Source: Symsagittifera roscoffensis
Lineage: Eukaryota > Xenacoelomorpha > Acoela > Convolutidae
Assembly: GCF_963678635.1 (NCBI RefSeq)
Contig: NC_087066.1
Coordinates: forward strand, 20,117,996 to 20,181,995
Direction: 5' to 3'
DNA: 64,000 nucleotides
Positions 35,261 through 45,284 of this stretch are shown here, one piece after another; the first letter of the stretch is position 1; every line of letters begins with the position of its first letter. Below the pieces are notes generated by a model. It saw nothing but the letters and a program-made list of their open reading frames with translations. It was not told the DNA's origin and did not search any database. Position numbers and translations under genes: made by a program.

Positions 35261-35791
35261 ACAAGACTGTTCGTATCAGGGCAAAGCCCCGAATGTTCCG
35301 ACTGCCTATTAAGGTTTATGGAGCAGTAATAACATTAAAAAATTAAAAGTAAAAAAACAAAATTAAACTTTTTTTTAATTTGAATTTTTTTTCAAATAAA
35401 AATCATCCCCTCACACGCCATATAAAACAAAAAGGATAGACTTTGCTACTTGTAACAAATCAATTCTGGCAAATAAGCTTCGTTAAACCAATTTAGAACG
35501 ATTTATAAGACCGATTAACTCTCCGCTTACGCGTTAATAGCGCGAAACATATCGCGTAATAATTGTCCCAAACTGGCCAAAATGGCAATCTTTAAACCCC
35601 CATAACCTTACGGAAAGTGATCACAGGTGAAATATCTTTTCTAATTTGAGCTCAGGACAACAATATATTTCGAATGATTTTAAAAAATTCCGTCAAAAAC
35701 GGCTAGTTAAAAAGTCGAAATTTTTCTGAAGAAAAAAAAACCCACCCCGAGCACAAATATTCCGTTACTTTTGTATCGAAAGTCGGAACAA
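35261..35791 (-). mobile_element. Hairpin-ended module, copy 3
   Basis: Inverted orientation. Its TTGTTCC end abuts the equivalent end of copy 4 across only 12 bp, the opposite arrangement to copies 1 and 2. The 3' hairpin has two changes that break pairing (GGGCAAAGCCCC). Confidence 0.6.
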
Positions 35792-35803
35792 AAAAGTTTT
35801 TTA

Positions 35804-36337
35804 TTGTTCCGACTTTCGATACGAAAGTAACGGAATATTTGTGCTCGGGGTGGGTTTTTTTTTCTTCAGAAAAATTTCGACTTTTTAACTAGCCGTTTTT
35901 GACGGAATTTTTTAAAATCATTCGAAAGGTATTGTTGTCCTGAGCTCCAATATGAAAAGATATTTTACCTGTGATCAATTTTCGTAAAGTTACGGGGGTT
36001 TAAAGATTACCATTTTGGCCAATTTGGGACAATTAACGCGCGATATATTTCGCGCTATTAACGCGTAAGCGGAAGGTTAATCGGTCTTAGAAATCGTTCC
36101 AAATTAGTTAAAAGAAGCTTATTTGCCATAATTGGTTTGTTACAAGGAGCAAAATCTATCATTTGTTTTTTATATGGCGTGTGGGGGGATGATTTTCATT
36201 AAAAAATTCAAATTTTACTGAAAAAAAATTTTGATTTTGTTTTATTTCAGTGAATTTTTAAATTTTATTACTGCTCCATGAATCTTAAAAGGCAGTCGGA
36301 ACATTCAGGGCTTCGCCCTGATAGGAGCAGTCTTGTT
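35804..36337 (+). mobile_element. Hairpin-ended module, copy 4
   Basis: Best-preserved copy. The 10-bp inverted repeat is at 35805-35814 and 36294-36303, the left hairpin at 35813-35827 and the right hairpin at 36307-36321, with 16 further bases to the apparent end. It forms a near-perfect palindrome of about 1.07 kb with copy 3. Confidence 0.65.
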
Positions 36338-37502
36338 CAATTTAAGGTTTATGTCAGAGCTTCAAAAAGTGAAAATTAAAATTTGAATAAAATAAGGAAA
36401 CAAAAAAAATTTAATTGCATTTAAAAAACACTTGCTTGGATTACGTTATAATTGGAAAGAATGAAATTTAGCATCCCCTTTTTCTCGTAAATTTTCTTTA
36501 TTTGAGTCTGAAACGAGTTTGCTAGGAGGGAAAACAAACTTTACCTCAAATTTGTATTCTTCTATGGAAAAATGCATGTCAAATAACTTTCATACATGAA
36601 ACAGTTTGATGAGCATTTCTCTTTTGTTCGAAAGTTTTTTCGGTGCCGAAGGTGTTCTCCTGTAACCAAAAGTGCCACCAATTTGTACTGAACTTGAATC
36701 CAAAACATACATTAAACATTAAAGTTACCGAATCAAAATCATGAAAATTTTTGAATGCGGGAAACTTTTCTAAATCTGTTCGTTTGAGCTCAAAGTTTGT
36801 GGTGGTATAACATCATTAAAAATGAGCAAAATACAACGTGTTCTAAAAACTATGTTCTAACTAAGTGCTGAATCAAGGTCACCCTTTGGTACTGTTTACG
36901 ACACATTTTTTGCCTATCCAGCCTTTAACTTATGACGATACAGTAAGCGCCATTTATTAATAGAGTGAAGAAAAAGTGTTCTGGACAAAATTTTCCATAA
37001 AAGGCTCAAAAACGGCGTCGGTGCAAAGTTTTTTGATGCATTGGGGTCTTAAAAAGGTGGGAGGAGTAGAGCTTAGAAAATTAATTCGGTCGACCTAAAG
37101 GCTTTGAACTAATTTTTGAAAAGCTTCTGAAAAGCTCCTACCAACCCTCCATAAATTGCACACGTTTTAAAATTACACTTTTTCACTTTTTGAATTCTCA
37201 CTAAGTTAATTTTTTTTTGCGTACATATTGAAATTTTATTGTTTAAGTAAGCTATAATCTGCATTATATCTGAATAAAATCTGTATATAGTCTGTACACG
37301 TATAAAATCTGTAATTATAATGCTCCACACAGAGGCTTTAATTGAGAAACTGGCGTTTTTTATTTGAATTTCGTTCACTGATTCACTAGTTTGTTAGTCA
37401 CGCCGGAGACGGATTAAATAAATGCTGAAAGTTGTTTTTGTTTGTCGAGAAAGTTGAGAAAGTGAAAACATACCAAAATTTGGTCGAGAATGTCGAAGCA
37501 TA
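36338..37502. other. AT-rich spacer, no supported gene
   Basis: The first 120 bp are distantly similar to the spacer between module copies 1 and 2 (around 33320-33440), which suggests that the modules and their flank were duplicated together. A minus-strand frame at 37109-37378 has no recognisable features. Confidence 0.4.
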
Positions 37503-37997
37503 TCAAAAATTGGTTGAGACATTCGAAACATACGGATTTTTGAGAGCATCTCGATCAGGGGTGTAACTCTTGAGTAGCTCATAAGAAGGTGTTTGTTTAA
37601 CTTCATATGCCCATTCTTTAGCATTCAATTTTCTGGCGATTCCATCTTGAGTACGTTTTCGAGTTTTCCTTGGGATATGCTCCGATTGATGTTTCAAAAG
37701 CTCAAGAAGTTTGAAACCATAATTCAGTAACATCCGTACCCCTTCCTTTACTTCTGTTAAATTGTTGCTACCTGTTTTGACCAGTTGAATCAAAATTGTG
37801 TGTTTGTATTTAGTGTATAAGTAACCCAGAGGGAAGTCGAGTTGCCCTTTTTCCTTGATAAATGTGAGAGCAGCTTCAATTCGGATTGATTGCGTCAAAC
37901 CCATGCAGACATTGAATAGAATCGCTGAATAACTATTTCCATTGCAAGGGACCTGAGATTTTTTCAGTACTTTAGGGAGGGGAGGGTGCGCTTGCAA
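37503..37997 (-). pseudogene. Unidentified frame with OTU-like motif
   Basis: A 164-codon minus-strand frame, one of the longest in the window. The segment VPCNGNSYSAILFNVCMGLT resembles the V-P-G-D-G-N-C-x-F-R-A catalytic loop of OTU-type cysteine proteases, but the Asp is Asn and the nucleophile Cys is Ser. A conserved-looking helix (TFIKEKGQLDF) follows at the right distance. The C-terminal half is Lys/Leu-rich and unassigned. The frame crosses the left border of the tandem duplication at 37926. If OTU is right, the copy is catalytically dead; the match rests on one motif and is weak. Confidence 0.3.
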
Positions 37998-40292
37998 ATA
38001 TAATTTTTAACACAATTTCGGCTTTTCATTAGATTGACCAATATTATTTACGGACCTCTCATGAAACGTTGGACAGGTCCAGCGTTTTAAAAAAAATTCT
38101 AGCAAGCAAATCGATGTTTAGGAAAATAAGCCAAACTTTTCGTTTCTGGTATTTTTTCATTCGAGCCCCCTCCCCCTCTAAATCCATTTGATTCGTCGTC
38201 TCCATTGAATCAGTCGTTTAGTCTTAGAGAACACATTATTTCTTCAAATCTCCCCGGGTCAGATATCATGAAGAGTGCGCTTTCACAACATCCGTTGTGA
38301 CAAAGCCAGTCGAAGGCACTTCTAGAATGGTTTTTACAGTCAAAGCTAAAACAAAAACCAGATTTACCGGAATTACCGTAAAATCTGACTTTCGCAGTAA
38401 GGTCGCTTTAAGAAGAATTACAGGGTGTTACAAAAACTCTGCCCAACTTTGAAAATCAATTGCGAGCAATGTATACAAGCAACAAATACGAATAGTAGCC
38501 GGTTGGACAGGTTGTTTAAGGAAATTGTTTTATTTGCTAAATTTAAGCTACCGGAAATAGCACCATTTGAACAAAATTTGACTTGAATTTTTTCACTTTC
38601 ATGCTCAAAATTAAATATGGTTTCAAACTTCTCTGACAACGAAAAGCGTTTCATTAGAATGGAATATTCGAAATAAGAATTAACCACTGCTGTTAAGCGT
38701 CAATGCTTAATCAAAATTACCATATCTGGTCGTCGAAAATATGAGTATTCTCATCACGAATTTCGAAGAGTTTGAAAAAGTTTTGATGAGTTTGGAAAAG
38801 TTTCGAGGTTTACAGAGAAATTTTTTCTCTGTAAACCTTTGCGTTATATTTAATTTCATATATTTAACTGATTATTTCGATTGTATTCACTAATAATAAA
38901 AAGTTGTTGTGATGTTTTTTTGCTAATGTATTCAATTTAAAAAAAATTTTATGACAACTTGAGATATCCCGTTGTGTTTTAAGATCGTTAGTTGAACTTC
39001 TTTGTTTCCAATAAACAGAGTTTTTGACAATTCGATATAGTCTTGAAGAGTTTTTAAATTTAGATTGGTGAAAAAAAATCATGGTTCACGATTCTTTTCG
39101 AAAAGTTGTGAACCTTGATGAATAACTATTTCCATTGCAAGGGACTTGAGATTTTTTCAGTACTTTAAGGAGGGGAGGGTGCGCTTGCAAATATAATTTT
39201 GAACACAATTTCGGCTTTTCATTAGATTGACCAATATTATTTACGGACCTCTCATGAAACGTTGGACAGGTCCAGCGTTTTGAAAAAAATTCTAGCAAGC
39301 AAATCGATGTTTAGGAAAATAAGCCAAACTTTTCGTTTCTGGTATTTTTTCATTCGAGCCCCCTCCCCCTCTAAATCCATTTGATTCGTCGTCTCCATTG
39401 AATCAGTCGTTTAGTCTTAGAGAACACATTATTTCTTCAAATCTCCCCGGGTCAGATATCATGAAGAGTGCGCTTTCACAACATCCGTTGTGACAAAGCC
39501 AGTCGAAGGCACTTCTGGAATGGTTTTTACAGTCAAAGCTAAAACAAAAACCAGATTTACCGGAATTACCGTAAAGTCTGACTTTCGCAGTAAGGTCGCT
39601 TTAAGAAGAATTACAGGGTGTTACAAAAACTCTGCCCAACTTTGAAAATCAATTGCGAGCAATTTATACAAGCAACAAATACGAATAGTAGCCGGTTGGA
39701 CAGGTTGTTTAAGGAAATTGTTTTATTTGCTAAATTTAAGCTACCGGAAATAGCACCATTTGAACAAAATTTGACTTGAATTTTTTTCACTTTCATGCTC
39801 AAAATTAAATATGGTTTCAAACTTCTCTGACAACGAAAAGCGTTTCATTAGAATGGAATATTCGAAATAAGAATTAACCACTGCTGTTAAGCGTCAATGC
39901 TTAATCAAAATTACCATATCTGGTCGTCGAAAATATGAGTATTCTCATCACGAATTTCGAAGAGTTTGAAAAAGTTTTGATGAGTTTGGAAAAGTTTCAA
40001 GGTTTACAGAGAAATTTTTTCTCTGTAAACCTTTGCGTATATTTAATTTCATTTATTTAACTGATTATTTCGATTGTATTCACTAATAATAAAAAGTTGT
40101 TGTGATGTTTTTTTGCTAATGAATTCAATTTAAAAAAAATTTTATGACAACTTGAGATATCCCGTTGTGTTTTAAGATCGTTAGTTGAACTTCTTTGTTT
40201 CCAATAAAAAGAGTTTTTGACAATTCGATATAGTTTTGAAGAGTTTTTAAATTTAGATTGGTGAAAAAAAATCATGGTTCACGATTCTTTTC
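37926..40292. repeat. 1193-bp tandem duplication
   Basis: Copy 1 (37926-39118) and copy 2 (39119-40292) align over almost their whole length with few differences. Each contains the hairpin listed separately, a CAGGGTGTTACAAAAACT stretch (38421 and 39614) like the ends of some Tc1/mariner elements, and two minus-strand frames that reach 72-89 codons only because the copies are alike. A 26-bp piece identical to the Polinton sits at the junction. Confidence 0.9.
38806..38838. repeat. 15-bp perfect hairpin, duplicated at 40000-40032
   Basis: AGGTTTACAGAGAAA and TTTCTCTGTAAACCT pair perfectly over 15 bp around a 3-nt T loop. The hairpin occurs in both halves of the tandem duplication. It is preceded by four near-repeats of GAGTTTGAAAAAGTTT. 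Confidence 0.85.
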
Positions 40293-41450
40293 ATCAAAGC
40301 AAAATTGAATACATGTATATTTTTGACCATAACGTTTGTTAAACAGAATTGAACTGTTTGAAATTAAACAAAAAATGTTGGAAAGTCACTTCTAGACAAT
40401 AGTAGAAGTGGGTTTCTCTCCTTTATTTGTTTAACTAAGGGCAAACAAAGAGTGGCTCTTTTTTGTACAACCAAAAGTATGGCTCAAATCAGCTTCTATT
40501 CTGATTAAAAAGATAAAATTACGTGATTTTTTTTACAGTTTTTTCAAACAACATTGCTAACAATTTTTATCCCTTGATTGATAAACTGTGATCCCGTTTG
40601 TCATATTGTAGGTCATGGCACAACGAAGAAGTCATTGGTTGATGGTGAAGAAGTTAAGATTGATGGTGAGGTAGAATATTGTATGGTATTATAGCTTTTC
40701 TGTACAAAGTGTGTTTGCGTTGTTAGGATCTGATTTTTGAAGAACTTGAGGGTAAGGAGTAGTATAGGGGTCCACCAGGGATCCTTGGGGGGGAGGCTTT
40801 TTGAGGGGGGAGGCTGCTCGTGGGCGCCTAAGATCCTTACTTTTGGCTCCTCGGATCTAAAGGGACAGGTTTTTGCATTGTTCCCAGCGCTTTGCCCACT
40901 ATCACCGAAAAAGTGCTGAAATCCAAAAAGTTTTTTCGTCCTCCCAACAAAGATTTTACCGAACATAGTCGCAAAATGCTGGTTCCCTGGCGGAAATTAA
41001 ATTTTTGGATCCTGAGAGTTTTTTGTTTGTCTCAAAAAAATTTCTACCGTCACTGTAAACATGCGTAATGGAATTGAAATGCATGTTCAATCTCAATAAC
41101 CGTCGTTTTTTGTTTGTCTCGACGTTTTTCGTTTGTCTTGAATCCGGTAAAACTTTGATGAAATGCTGAATAATAAAATAGATAAAATGAGTTTAATAGG
41201 AAATTGGCACACTGAGGATATCGATCAAGAAAATTTTTTTTTCTCAGTTTCTTCAGTTAGTGTCAGATCAAACAATAGTATTATTCACAATCGTTATAAA
41301 GTTCTCATCTCGAGGTTTGTTCAGATAGCAAAAAAAAATATGCTCAAAATTATAAACGGCTGTTTTATTTAAATGAGCTTTTACAAATAACGTGGTGCGT
41401 TTAAGCAAAACAGAAAAATGGTAAAGCTACTGATCTAACCATTGCTACTT
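40293..41450. other. Left flank of the Polinton relic, with a G-rich patch
   Basis: No gene is supported. At 40766-40820 the plus strand has runs of 4, 3, 7 and 6 G separated by 7-10 nt, unusual here. At 41020-41130 GTTTGTCTC recurs three times. A 117-codon minus-strand frame at 40613-40966 spans the G-rich patch; its proline-rich peptide follows from base composition and no domain is seen. A Polinton terminal inverted repeat was not found. Confidence 0.4.
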
Positions 41451-41688
41451 ATGAAAACCGATTTGAATACTCGTTCGATTTTGACTCTATGATGATTGAA
41501 AAGGGGTGGGGCGAAAGACTCGACTTTGTTTTGATAAACTTTCAAAATATCAAAAACTTCCAGTGATCTGTCTAAACATCTACCACCGAGATATAGGACT
41601 GAGTAAGTGGTATCTGCGAAATCCTTTTCACTTCCACGGGCTTGAATTTCAGCAGTTCCGCGAGGTGTTGGAAAAAATACAAATTTAA
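41451..41688 (+). pseudogene. Small Polinton-context ORF, possibly PC4-like
   Basis: Two frames overlap here: YENRFEYSFDFDSMMIEKGW at the start, ending near 41560, and then PVICLNIYHRDIGLSKWYLR in the other, ending at 41688. The second part has the layout of a PC4/p15-type single-stranded-DNA-binding fold (strand, charged turn, strand, then a helix with Glu-Phe-Gln-Gln-Phe). The match is by pattern only. No ATG lies in a useful position, and the frame change shows decay. Confidence 0.3.
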
Positions 41689-41833
41689 CTTGGAAAAACG
41701 TAGAGTTACTTCAACGGACTTGCAAATGTTTCACGAGATTTATTTGACTGTGAAAAAACCTACGCGCAAAACTTTGACCACCGAAACTATTTTCTAGCTA
41801 CGTGTTCTCTGTTTTTCTTTTCTAGCAAAAACT

Positions 41834-42060
41834 ATGACGGTTCCATTAATTTTAGACCATATGGAGGTCTTACTGGCACATACAATTCTTCAATGGCAAC
41901 AAATTGAATGATTCAAAAATATTATGACGGCATGCAATTTTACACGATGCCGCGGGATTTATTCACGAAGTTTAAAACACTGGTCCCACCTACTGTTATA
42001 TGCTACCCTGGAAGTGAAAAAACAGCTTGATTGGTCATTCGAGTGGTATTATTTTCTGTT
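41834..42060 (+). pseudogene. Unidentified coding trace
   Basis: From an ATG at 41834 the frame reads a Leu/His/Trp-rich protein (for example LILDHMEVLLAHTILQWQQI), with one in-frame stop near 41908 and further protein-like sequence beyond. No family is recognised. It sits between two Polinton-context ORFs on the same strand. Confidence 0.3.
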
Positions 42061-42103
42061 TACATCTTAAACTGACAAAACCAATTCTCTATCAATTTTT
42101 AGA

Positions 42104-42645
42104 ATGTTGAACGAAAGATCAGTCGTGCTAGACTTGGAAGGATTCCGTTGTAGGAAAAAATTTTTACAGTTAACAAACTAGTCATTACAACTTCTGATTA
42201 TAGTAACTCTCTTATTTTTCTACCTTCAGCGAGTTTCAATTCACTTCCTAAACCTGAACAAAAAGCTTACAACTGTTTGACAAACAACTTGCACGGATTT
42301 CACTGGGAAAGCGGTGATTGTTTATATTTAAACCTCAATCAGATTATTCGAAGTTTTGTTTCAAAAAATCTTAACGCCGTATTTTATGCTAAAGGGAAAG
42401 AAAAGACTGATCATGTGGCAAAGTCTTTGGATCGAAAAGTTGTGAACCTTGATGAATCGGGTTGCCCGAGAATTGAAAATTTACATTTCAAAAACTATCC
42501 AGCTTGCAATAGACATTGACATCAAAACCACTCCAGGAATCACTGTGCCTTGAAGCGAAGCAAGGCGTTTTTTCATTATTTGCAGAATGAGCAACAGCAA
42601 GAGACTAGCAAAATTGGAGACGTAAATATCTCCAAATTGAGTGTT
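42104..42645 (+). pseudogene. Exonuclease-like Polinton-context protein
   Basis: Starts at ATG 42104 with VVLDLEGF, resembling the Exo I motif (D-x-E) of DEDDh 3'-5' exonucleases. After a shift to the frame beginning at 42277 it reads LNLNQIIRSFVSKNLNAVFY and then AKGKEKT. A second shift after 42519 leads to NHCALKRSKAFF, in the place of the H-x-x-x-x-D Exo III region, though the Asp is not evident. The role in the element is unknown; nucleic-acid trimming during replication is only a guess. At least two frameshifts. Confidence 0.45.
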
Positions 42646-42895
42646 ATGCGCTTGGATGAATCCAGTGAGTGACATCAAAATATCTCTAATAAGAGTGGAA
42701 CGAACCAATTGCCGAGGTCAAGTGGTGCAGCGAAAAGAACAAATCACTTTATCTGAAGAAGAATTAACTACTTTGAGAATGTTTTTCCCGGTGATTGACC
42801 AATTCATCTACTTTCAACAATTCAAGTTTACTCAAATTGTTAGCCAAAAAACAAGGAGCTTACCTTCCCAAACTAGTCTTAGTATCCAAAATTAA
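42586..42895 (+). pseudogene. Small ORF with a possible PC4-like core
   Basis: Begins at ATG 42586 (MSNSKRLAKLET), overlapping the end of the previous gene, and continues after a shift in the frame of 42641-42895. The core DIKISLIRVERTN, then KEQITLSEEELTTLRMF resembles the beta-hairpin plus amphipathic helix of PC4-type domains, in which a K-x-I-x-L strand leads into the helix. Confidence is limited because the N-terminal frame is broken and the match is by pattern. Confidence 0.35.
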
Positions 42896-43079
42896 GCCCG
42901 GAATTCAAATGGATCTCAGCAGCAGTGATTAATCTGGAGAAGTTCAGAAAATAGTAAGAGAAAACTCAGTGAAGAAAATCATATATCGAGTAGAAACTAA
43001 AAATTTCCCAGCCAAGTTTGTAGTGGAAACTTATGACAATGAAAATGATACTATTAATGTCTACAATGGTTGTACTTGA
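42840..43079 (+). pseudogene. Unidentified Polinton-context protein, one internal stop
   Basis: Continuous protein-like reading of 79 codons ending in a TGA at 43077. It contains KKQGAYLPKLVLVSKIKPG and, after a stop near 42930, VKKIIYRVETKNFPAKFVVE and a C-terminus rich in Asp and Asn. An ATG at 42909 could begin the second half. It could be the C-terminal part of the preceding gene in another frame. No domain is recognised. Confidence 0.4.
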
Positions 43080-43154
43080 TACTTTTTTACCATTTAGGCA
43101 AATAAGTAATAAATTTAATAACCACATATTTTTTCCTTAATAAGAAACGGTTGA

Positions 43155-43199
43155 TATAGATAGATAGTCAGAGAGAGAGAGATAGAGAGAGAGAGAGAA
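43155..43199. repeat. GA-rich microsatellite
   Basis: Runs of GATA followed by (GA)n, interrupted, between two Polinton genes. Confidence 0.9.
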
Positions 43200-43359
43200 A
43201 ACTTAATTGAAAACCTGAATGTCTGAAACAGCAGGTGATGAGCCTGATGCAACTAAAGTTACTGATTTTGTTTGTGAATGAAATAATATCGAACAAAACT
43301 CTTGAAAATTTTGTTTTGATGCCACTGTTCCCATTTCAAAATAATTTTTTATATCTCAA

Positions 43360-44197
43360 ATGATTTTGAGTTTAGTTTTACTAAGCTTTTGCATCTATAA
43401 ACTTTCTTTGACACAACTAAGCCGTGAAGAAACATCAGTTCGGTTTTCCGTATTGTCTACCAAAGCCAAGGATATAAATAAAATTATTGATACATCGACG
43501 AGACTATTTGTGACAGTTGTAGGACCTTCGGGAACCGGAAAAACCGAATTTAGATTCAAAGTAATGAAAGGGAGAACTTTTTATCCCAAAATTGGAAGTG
43601 TCTTTTTTTTCTACAAATGTTTTCAATCTAGAGTTCGGGAAAAAATTAAGATTCCCAGTATTCAAATAGAGTTCGTAAAATTTGATGGCTTTGATCGTTT
43701 GAGAAATATTCAAAAAAATTCTACTGGTGTTTGATGACTCATGCGAAGTAATTTACAATGATAAAGAAATCAATAAACTGACAGCGGCAGGAAGAAACAA
43801 TGGCTTGGATGTTATGTATGTTAAACATAAATTATTCCATAAAAGCCGATGTTCACGAACTATTGATTTGCACACATTTCACATCGTTTTATTCAAATCA
43901 CCCCGTGATATTCAACAACTTGATTGTCTAGGCAGGCAACTTAATGAAAACAATTTTTTACGAAATTCATATCAATTGGCTACAAAGGACACCTTCGGAC
44001 ATCTTCTCATAGATCTAGATCCCCGAACATCAGACTGTCTTAGATACTGTTCAAACATAAGACTTCCTGGCCCCTCAGTTTTCTATTTACCATTACATAA
44101 GGCAGAAGTGACACCTATCACAAATGAACGCGAGAAAATTATCTATTCTGCAGCAACTTGTACAGTTGAATCTAGGTCAGCTACGGAGCTTTATTAG
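43360..44197 (+). pseudogene. Polinton genome-packaging ATPase (A32/HerA-FtsK type)
   Basis: Two frames joined by a shift at about 43710-43730. The first has the Walker A motif GPSGTGKT at 43522-43545, after a beta strand (RLFVTVV). The second opens with the Walker B Asp-Asp (FDDSCEVIYND near 43730), followed by AAGRNNGLDVMYVKHKLFH and HIVLFKSPRDIQQLDCLGRQ, the strand and arginine-containing region seen in Polinton and related viral packaging ATPases. The enzyme pumps element DNA into the capsid. The nucleotide-binding residues are intact, but the frameshift between Walker A and B inactivates the gene. It is the best-preserved gene of the relic. Confidence 0.92.
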
Positions 44198-44363
44198 AAA
44201 ATCATCAAATACTCAAGTCATATCAGTCATTTGCGAACGCTTACTCATCGTAGTCAACGGTAATGTGCCTGTTAGTATTCTAAATCTTAATGAATTCGAG
44301 GAAACACTTAAGATTCTAATCAATACAAGAACGAGTCTTAAAAAAAATCAGCTGTTATATTGA
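44124..44363 (+). CDS. Small conserved Polinton-type ORF (N-G-N-V-P motif)
   Basis: An open 79-codon frame with an ATG, overlapping the ATPase end by 74 bp in another frame. It contains ISVICERLLIVVNGNVPVS and ends in a basic K-x-N-Q-L-L tail (TRTSLKKNQLLY). A short protein with the I-C-E-x-x-L-N-x-x-x-G-N-V-P pattern and Lys-rich end is commonly found beside capsid genes in Polintons; its function is not established. This copy has no stop or shift, so it alone could still encode protein if transcribed. Confidence 0.55.
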   Translation: MNARKLSILQQLVQLNLGQLRSFIRKSSNTQVISVICERLLIVVNGNVPVSILNLNEFEETLKILINTRTSLKKNQLLY

Positions 44364-44430
44364 GTAAACAGAGATTTTATCTAATTAAACATATACTTTA
44401 TTTTTGCTTCAAGTATTTACCAGCATAACA

Positions 44431-45150
44431 ATGACAGCACAAGAGTTTGTTCTGATGCCGAAGCAGATTTATATTAGAGAACAACCCAATGCAGCGCAAA
44501 TTTTACTTGACAGCTCCATTGAACATAAAAAACCGCAACTATCATACTTGAATCGCTTAAGACCCCTAAATGCAACAAGAACTAATCCTCTAATCACACC
44601 AACCCCCGAAACACTTATCAATGCCACAGCAGTAAACAACTAACAAGAAAAAGCTCTTTTTCTCACTGAATATGAAAAAAAAAGTGGAAACAAGTGCTGA
44701 GCTTAGGGACGCTTTATCCACTGAACGCATTGTGTTACAATTACAACTCATGGACAAAAACAAACTTAAGCGAGCGAAAAAAGTTCTTGAAAATATTGTA
44801 AAGTCACAGCGAGACAAAATAGATAAAGATAACGAAGAACTTTACATTGACAAAAATCCAACCCGTCTTAAAGCATCAGTTTTTTTGTACGATATACAAC
44901 AACAAACTAAAAAATTTACAAACCTGCTTTCATACTGATTTTGAAGTCACTCAAACTTGACGAACAGTTGGTTATGAACAAGTATGTCAAAATCGTGATT
45001 CAGTCAACGAATACGGAACAAGCTCAACAGAAGCAAAGAAACAGAGGTTCCAAAAAACCCCCTTCAACGTCTCCTAAGATACCGTTATCAAGTTTCAGCT
45101 CAAAAAACATTGAAAGACGCAGAATCAGAAGGTCTGTTGCAGACAGTTAA
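44431..45150 (+). pseudogene. Unidentified conserved Polinton protein
   Basis: Starts at ATG 44431 with EFVLMPKQIYIREQPNAAQI, shifts frame near 44640-44670 to a Lys-rich helical region with KASVFLYDIQQQTKKF, and after a stop near 44938 continues as LKLDEQLVMNKYVKIVIQST. The tail 45020-45150 is Ser/Pro/Arg-rich. The order V-L-x-P-K ... L-Y-D-I-Q-Q suggests a single ancestral protein of about 230 residues. Location between ATPase and integrase on the same strand suggests a structural or replication role, but none can be assigned. Confidence 0.5.
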
Positions 45151-45284
45151 AGAGAACAGCCGGCCCAAAAAACTAAACGAGATAAAGAAGCAGAAAAAGA
45201 AGAATACTCTGAATTGCATGGAACGCTCGATAACGATTCAGATTCAGCAATGACAGAGAAGACGAAGACGAAAACAAAAAAATG

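Noticed and set aside
38418-38687. 89-codon frame in the tandem duplication as a protein gene
   Set aside because: The second copy breaks it after 69 codons by a simple indel in a T run, the sequence has no domain, and it overlaps a transposon-end-like CAGGGTGTTACAAAAACT.
40613-40966. 117-codon proline-rich minus-strand frame as a gene
   Set aside because: The length follows from the G-rich patch and lack of stops; no domain, no start context and no similar frame elsewhere.
43155-43199. GA-rich tract as a regulatory element of the ATPase gene
   Set aside because: An ordinary microsatellite; nothing ties it to transcription of a dead gene.
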